Source of the DNA: Candidatus Zhuqueibacterota bacterium
GTDB lineage: Bacteria; Zhuqueibacterota; Zhuqueibacteria; Zhuqueibacterales; Zhuqueibacteraceae
NCBI GenBank assembly: GCA_022616415.1
Contig: JAKEEU010000006.1
Location: forward strand, 1 to 33,849
Direction of reading: 5' to 3'
DNA: 33,849 nucleotides
Shown here: positions 31,089-33,849 of the stretch, piece by piece
How the letters are laid out: every line of letters starts with the position of its first letter
How positions within the stretch are numbered: the first letter of the stretch is position 1
Notes under the pieces: model-generated
Databases searched by the model: none
Told to the model about the DNA's origin: nothing
What the model saw: only the letters and a program-made list of their open reading frames with translations
Position numbers and translations under genes: made by a program

Positions 31089-31403
31089 AGCACACTATTT
31101 CTTTGTAGTAACTTGCAGTAAATTCAAACTCACAGTAGCTCTGTGAGACAAACGTTTAACCTTACTCTCCTCTCAGTACATACATGACGTATGAGGAGGG
31201 CGCCCGCAGGACACGTATTTGAACAAGGTAATAATTTTATAAATAATATCAAAGCGTTTGTTAAAACACGATGCTTTACGTTTACTTTGAATCACTGTTC
31301 TTCAAACGACCTAACGCCATTTTACAAGATTTTTTCTAACTTGAAACAGGTGAGTATTATGTGAGGAAGAAACTTTTATCGCGACGTACGAATTCTTAAA
31401 TCG
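31089..31403. other. AT-rich gene-free stretch
   Basis: About 315 bases without a convincing gene. It contains the second copy of the 45-bp repeat (31315-31359) and two sequences matching attC core patterns on the minus strand (GTTTAAC near 31405 and GTTAGGT near 31314), 97 bases apart with only weak pairing between them. Confidence 0.4.
31315..31359. repeat. 45-bp direct repeat, copy 2 of 3
   Basis: Plus-strand text CGCCATTTTACAAGATTTTT continues TCTAACTTGAAACAGGTGAGTATTA, closely matching 26426-26470. Confidence 0.7.
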
Positions 31404-31943
31404 TTAAACGTCTGATGGAGCGGCAATTTTGCCTTGCAGCATGAATTTCTCTATCTGCCGCCGGTGCCGCAGGATGTGAACGATGGCGTGCTCCAGCAAT
31501 TGCTCAAGGTCGTATGTCACGCCCCAGCCTGTTTGCATGGTTATGCTTTCAATCTCCTCGTCCGTCATTTCCCACCTGCCCTCCAGCGTTTGAGCCGTGT
31601 ATTCGAGCATAGATTCAAGCTGCACCACAGACTCCTGACGCGAAAGCAGCCGCTTCAGAGGGCGGGTTGATGAGATGGAGAATCCCGATTTTGCACCATA
31701 GTTGGTCGAAACCACAAAGGAGAATCGGGACCTGATATAATCGGCATAGCCGTACCCAGCACTCACCACATGAGCCATGATGGTTTGAATAGAACGGCAG
31801 TTCTCGTCATTCGTTTGCGGGTCAACAATCCGGACGAATTCATCTTCGGGGATTTGCTCCACTAAACGTCTGAGCTCCGAGGCGGCACGCTCATACTCAT
31901 CCATCAAAGCGCCGAGAGCGCCTTTTCGATATGCTTTTTTCAT
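31404..31943 (-). CDS. DinB-like superfamily protein
   Basis: A 179-residue protein; the ATG at 31943 is used rather than the GTG one codon earlier. It shows the four-helix DinB/YfiT arrangement of metal-binding histidines: His in IQTIMAHVVSAGYGYADYI (~55-73) and the pair in LLEHAIVHILRHRRQIEKF (~152-170). DinB-fold enzymes include thiol transferases that use bacillithiol or mycothiol, but many have unknown roles. It lies just downstream of the MazF/PemK toxin gene on the same strand, 16 bases away. A 168-base stretch (31651-31818) is repeated at 32662-32829 with few changes. Confidence 0.7.
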   Translation of the reverse strand: MKKAYRKGALGALMDEYERAASELRRLVEQIPEDEFVRIVDPQTNDENCRSIQTIMAHVVSAGYGYADYIRSRFSFVVSTNYGAKSGFSISSTRPLKRLLSRQESVVQLESMLEYTAQTLEGRWEMTDEEIESITMQTGWGVTYDLEQLLEHAIVHILRHRRQIEKFMLQGKIAAPSDV

Positions 31944-31959
31944 CACTCTGTCGCTGGTT

Positions 31960-32319
31960 TTATAGATTCAATGTATGGCGAAGCGCGGCATCAATGTCAA
32001 CCATCGGAAGCGTACCAACCCTGCGGTCAATCTCAGATTCTCTGATTGTAGCGAGATTGTCCGTCATGACAACCGAATCACTAAGCAGACCCGATTGTTG
32101 TCCTTCTGGTGTGGAAATAAAGACGGAGACACGGCTCGAATGATTGGCACGAAACAGCTTGCTCGTTATCATCGCAACGATGAGTTGTGGCAACCCGGTT
32201 TGGAGATTATCAGCTTGAACAACGAGCGCCGGCCTGGTTTTAGCCGTGCTCAAATTGGAATGCGGAAAGAGCACTAAAATCACATCACCGCGCTGGTAAA
32301 TTGGCTTTGGCTGCGTCAT
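31960..32319 (-). CDS. MazF/PemK family toxin (endoribonuclease)
   Basis: A 119-residue protein. The start at 32319 (MTQPKPIYQRGDVILVLFPH) places the family signature at the N-terminus: RGDVILVLFPHSNLSTAKTRPALVVQ. Further conserved text is LIVAMITSKL and SVVMTDNLATIRES, with the Thr and Arg expected at the active site. MazF-type toxins cut mRNA at short sequences. It overlaps the upstream antitoxin gene by 35 bases (32285-32319), so the two are cotranscribed and probably translationally coupled. It looks intact, unlike the other two toxin genes in the window. Confidence 0.8.
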   Translation of the reverse strand: MTQPKPIYQRGDVILVLFPHSNLSTAKTRPALVVQADNLQTGLPQLIVAMITSKLFRANHSSRVSVFISTPEGQQSGLLSDSVVMTDNLATIRESEIDRRVGTLPMVDIDAALRHTLNL

Positions 32320-32545
32320 AGTTATCGTAGATATCCATTTCCGGACTGTTCCAATCTTCAGCAAAAGTCGCCAAGCGTGCGCGCAAATCTGCCGCTTGCG
32401 CTTCGTCAATGCCGCGTGCCCGTAAATCGATAAACTTAGGTTCAACGAATGTTACGATAACGCGCATCTCTACGTTGACGTCGGCAGGCAATTCTTTTAA
32501 TTCAACCTTGCCGTTACGATATACACCTTCGACACTGATGAGCAT
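32285..32545 (-). CDS. Antitoxin partner of the MazF/PemK toxin
   Basis: An 86-residue acidic protein preceding and overlapping the toxin. Residues 1-36 (MLISVEGVYRNGKVELKELP, VNVEMRVIVTFV) form the small beta domain also seen in the peptide at 27629. Residues ~37-86 are a charged tail with DLRARGIDEAQAADLRARLA and WNSPEMDIYDNYDAAKANLP, the part likely to block the toxin. The beta domain presumably binds operator DNA, as in other pairs. The toxin start lies inside its last codons. Confidence 0.7.
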   Translation of the reverse strand: MLISVEGVYRNGKVELKELPADVNVEMRVIVTFVEPKFIDLRARGIDEAQAADLRARLATFAEDWNSPEMDIYDNYDAAKANLPAR

Positions 32546-32585
32546 AATAGCACTCCAAACTTGGTAAGAAGACAGGCATAATTGT

Positions 32586-32864
32586 TCAGGACAAAATCTG
32601 CATTAAAAATACGACTTCTGAAGCCCTTTTACAAGCAATTTTTCTGATTTGAAAAAGGAGTCGCTTCGGAGGGCGGGTTGAGGAGATGGAGAATCCCGAT
32701 TTTGCACCATAGTTAGTCGAAACCACAAAGGAAAATCGGGACCAGATATGATCGGCACAGCCGTACCTCGCGCTCACCACGTGAGCCATGATGGTTTGAA
32801 CAGAACGGCAGTTCTCGTCACTCGTTTGAAGGCTTTTTTCTATTCTTTTGAAAGCCGCACTCAT
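32586..32864 (-). pseudogene. Partial copy of the DinB-like gene fused to other sequence
   Basis: A 92-codon frame. Residues 1-13 (MSAAFKRIEKSLQ) belong to another gene start. Residues ~15-68 (DENCRSVQTIMAHVVSARYG to STRPPKRLL) match the DinB-like protein closely. The end (FQIRKIACKRASEVVF) is translated from the 45-bp repeat, copy 3. The catalytic C-terminal histidines are missing. It is therefore a chimera without expected activity. Confidence 0.7.
32621..32660. repeat. 45-bp direct repeat, copy 3 of 3 (shorter)
   Basis: Plus-strand AAGCCCTTTTACAAGCAATT continues TTTCTGATTTGAAAAAGGAG. It abuts the truncated end of the DinB partial copy. Confidence 0.6.
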
Positions 32865-32947
32865 GGCTTTGCTCCGTATGTTTTAACCAAAATCGCAGCC
32901 AGTTTGGCCATTTTGTTCCGTTCGGCTTGGGAGAGATTTTCACTCAA
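32861..32947 (-). CDS. Possible 28-residue peptide coupled to higA
   Basis: Reading from TTG at 32947, which overlaps the higA stop (TTGA), 28 codons encode SENLSQAERNKMAKLAAILV and KTYGAKP, ending in a stop that overlaps the next ATG (ATGA, 32864-32861). The double four-base coupling and helical, charged composition suggest real coding or the remains of a third operon gene. No family was recognised. Confidence 0.3.
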   Translation of the reverse strand: MSENLSQAERNKMAKLAAILVKTYGAKP

Positions 32948-33249
32948 GCGGCAGTTGCATACACACGGACTTCTCGATCAAACTTTTTTGCCGATCTATC
33001 TTCCTCGACATCAAGATCATAATCCATTTGTAGTCCCAGCCAGAATTGCGCCGACATGTTGAAGTATCTCGCCAGACGCAGCGCCGTGTCAGCGGAAATG
33101 CTGCGCTTGCCCAGCACAATTTCATTAATGCGTCGCGGCGGAACGCCAAGGTCAAGGGCCAACCGATTTTGGCTTATATTCATCGGTTTGAGAAACTCTT
33201 CCAATAAAACTTCGCCGGGGTGTAAAGGGGGAATTTTTTTGGTACGCAT
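32944..33249 (-). CDS. higA: HigA family antitoxin (XRE-type HTH)
   Basis: A 101-residue protein with AGGAG (minus strand, about nine bases before the ATG). It has the HigA signature IPPLHPGEVLLEEFLKPMNI, a helix-turn-helix SQNRLALDLGVPPRRINEIVLGKR, then ISADTALRLARYF and SAQFWLGLQMDYDL. HigA neutralises the HigB ribonuclease and represses its own operon. The higB gene that should precede it is reduced to its last ~27 codons (33262-33342). A promoter with an operator-like palindrome lies within or next to that remnant (33335-33363), so higA can still be expressed. Confidence 0.9.
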   Translation of the reverse strand: MRTKKIPPLHPGEVLLEEFLKPMNISQNRLALDLGVPPRRINEIVLGKRSISADTALRLARYFNMSAQFWLGLQMDYDLDVEEDRSAKKFDREVRVYATAA

Positions 33250-33261
33250 GTCGTAAAACTC

Positions 33262-33342
33262 CTAATGATAATCGGTTATTTCAACATTATATGAATCACC
33301 ATCATGCCATTCAAAGCATATCCGCCATTGATCATTTATATA
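33262..33342 (-). pseudogene. higB: higB toxin remnant (C-terminal end only)
   Basis: On the minus strand the frame ending at 33262 reads YINDQWRICFEWHDGDSY then NVEITDYH and stop, the conserved C-terminus of HigB (INDQWRICFxW...VEIxDYH). Upstream the similarity ends at about 33342 and an in-frame stop follows soon. About 65 N-terminal residues are missing. It lies in the normal place, 12 bases before higA. Confidence 0.75.
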
Positions 33343-33363
33343 ACGCCAGACGTTAAATGTCAA
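33335..33363 (-). promoter_or_regulatory. Promoter with operator palindrome for higA
   Basis: On the minus strand TTGACA (33363-33358) and TATAAA (33340-33335) are separated by exactly 17 bases, a consensus sigma-70 promoter. The spacer contains TAACG-CCAGA-CGTTA (33341-33355), a palindrome where HigA would be expected to bind. A wider inverted repeat, ATATAACGC (33338-33346) and GCGTTATAT (33364-33372), overlaps it. Confidence 0.6.
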
Positions 33364-33406
33364 GCGTTATATTTCTTTTAGAGCGAAATTCATTATCAAA
33401 TTGCTC

Positions 33407-33435
33407 TTGACAATTATATCCGTTATGGATATATT
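33407..33435 (+). promoter_or_regulatory. Promoter with operator palindrome for the padR-type gene
   Basis: TTGACA (33407-33412) and TATATT (33430-33435) are 17 bases apart. ATATCC-GTTAT-GGATAT (33416-33432) lies across the spacer and the start of the -10 box, a good site for autorepression. Transcription should begin about seven bases after the -10 box, at the second ATG of the gene (33442), so the mRNA may be leaderless. Confidence 0.6.
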
Positions 33436-33441
33436 ATGAAT

Positions 33442-33804
33442 ATGACAACTAAAAGCCACAACCCACCTCTTACGCCAGCGGTGTTCCATATTCTCCTGGC
33501 GCTCTCGAGCGGAGAGCGGCATGGCTATGGGATCATGAAACAGGTCGAGGCGGACTCGCAAGGGACTGTAAAGATGGGGGCAGGCACGCTTTATGGCTCG
33601 CTTAAACGAATGCTCGATGCCGGGCTGGTGAAAGAGAGCGACAAGCGGGTTGATCCCGAAATGGATGATGAGCGGCGCATCTACTACCAGATTACGGGCG
33701 TTGGCGCAAAGGCGCTCACGGCAGAACTCAAGCGCTATAAAGACCTCGTCAAGCTGGCGCAAAAGCGGAAACTCTATCCGAAAATCTTAGCGTATGAGGT
33801 ATGA
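33442..33804 (+). CDS. PadR family transcriptional regulator
   Basis: About 120 residues. The ATG at 33436 directly follows the predicted -10 box, so the ATG at 33442 is the likelier start. The PadR winged helix is clear: PPLTPAVFHILLALSSGERHGYGIMKQVE, then GAGTLYGSLKRMLDAGLV with ERRIYYQITGVGAKAL, followed by a short dimerising helix. PadR proteins repress their own operon and respond to small molecules or membrane stress. Its stop overlaps the next open frame by 11 bases (33794-33804). PadR genes of this type commonly precede ABC-type permease genes in Acidobacteria-like and FCB genomes. Confidence 0.85.
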   Translation: MTTKSHNPPLTPAVFHILLALSSGERHGYGIMKQVEADSQGTVKMGAGTLYGSLKRMLDAGLVKESDKRVDPEMDDERRIYYQITGVGAKALTAELKRYKDLVKLAQKRKLYPKILAYEV

Positions 33805-33849
33805 CCAGGAAACCGTTCGTGCTCTCTACAAGAAACTCCTCATCCTCTA
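33794..33849 (+). CDS. Start of a gene downstream of padR (partial, cut by right edge)
   Basis: ATG at 33794 overlaps the end of the padR-type gene by 11 bases. The 18 visible codons read MRYDQETVRALYKKLLILY, like the openings of membrane proteins or ABC permeases found after PadR genes (LYRxLLxLYP pattern). Too short to assign. Confidence 0.45.
   Translation, partial: MRYDQETVRALYKKLLIL

Noticed and set aside
31314..31407. Second attC site after the DinB-like gene (GTTTAAC...GTTAGGT)
   Set aside because: Core motifs fit but pairing between the arms is weak and AT-rich; kept only as a remark in the spacer entry.

Overview
The window reads as a fragment of an uncultured Gram-negative bacterium of the FCB group, probably a KSB1/Calditrichota-like lineage. 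The reasons are a PorV/PorQ-type outer-membrane protein, FlgD-like/type IX secretion (T9SS) C-terminal sorting domains (ends at 297 and 10711), Sec, Tat and lipoprotein signals, and many hairpin-forming dispersed repeats between genes. The lineage is inference. No rRNA, tRNA or CRISPR array was recognised.

Region 1 (1-21416, all real genes on + except one small toxin-antitoxin remnant) is a polysaccharide-use locus. After the 3' end of a secreted protein and a stand-alone ribosomal protein L18 paralogue come a PorV-like protein, three paralogous PF10091/GH144-type glucanases (2123, 9077, 10739), a cytoplasmic GH94 phosphorylase (4885), an RDD membrane protein, a Tat-exported sulfatase-family enzyme, a collapsed multidomain sugar-active pseudogene, a BglX-like GH3 beta-glucosidase (15469) and an ABC sugar importer (lipoprotein binding protein plus two permeases, no ATPase). 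Characterised GH144 enzymes are endo-beta-1,2-glucanases, and GH94 and GH3 enzymes acting on sophoro-oligosaccharides are known. The simplest reading is a beta-1,2-glucan degradation pathway: cut outside, trim in the periplasm, import, phosphorolyse inside. An AAA-ATPase/PD-(D/E)XK gene interrupts the locus behind a perfect 17-bp inverted repeat.

Region 2 (21417-26332, all genes on -) is a mosaic of small unrelated genes and gene pieces: two VOC proteins (one frameshifted), a WD40 pseudogene, a lipoprotein, a small membrane protein, a DUF2071-like protein, an ankyrin protein and a fused gene fragment. One good integron attC site (21827-21926), a weaker one and recurrent GTTAG boundaries suggest part of it is a gene-cassette array. 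No integrase is present.

Region 3 (26489-33366, -) holds a membrane fatty-acid-hydroxylase-family protein, a short antitoxin-like peptide, an 858-residue ECF sigma factor fused to ankyrin repeats, a DinB-like protein and a partial copy of it, a MazF/PemK toxin-antitoxin pair, and higA with only the tail of higB. Two repeat families and a 168-bp duplication mark the joins. The window ends with a divergent padR-type regulator (+) whose promoter and operator can be read, overlapping the start of a downstream gene cut by the right edge.
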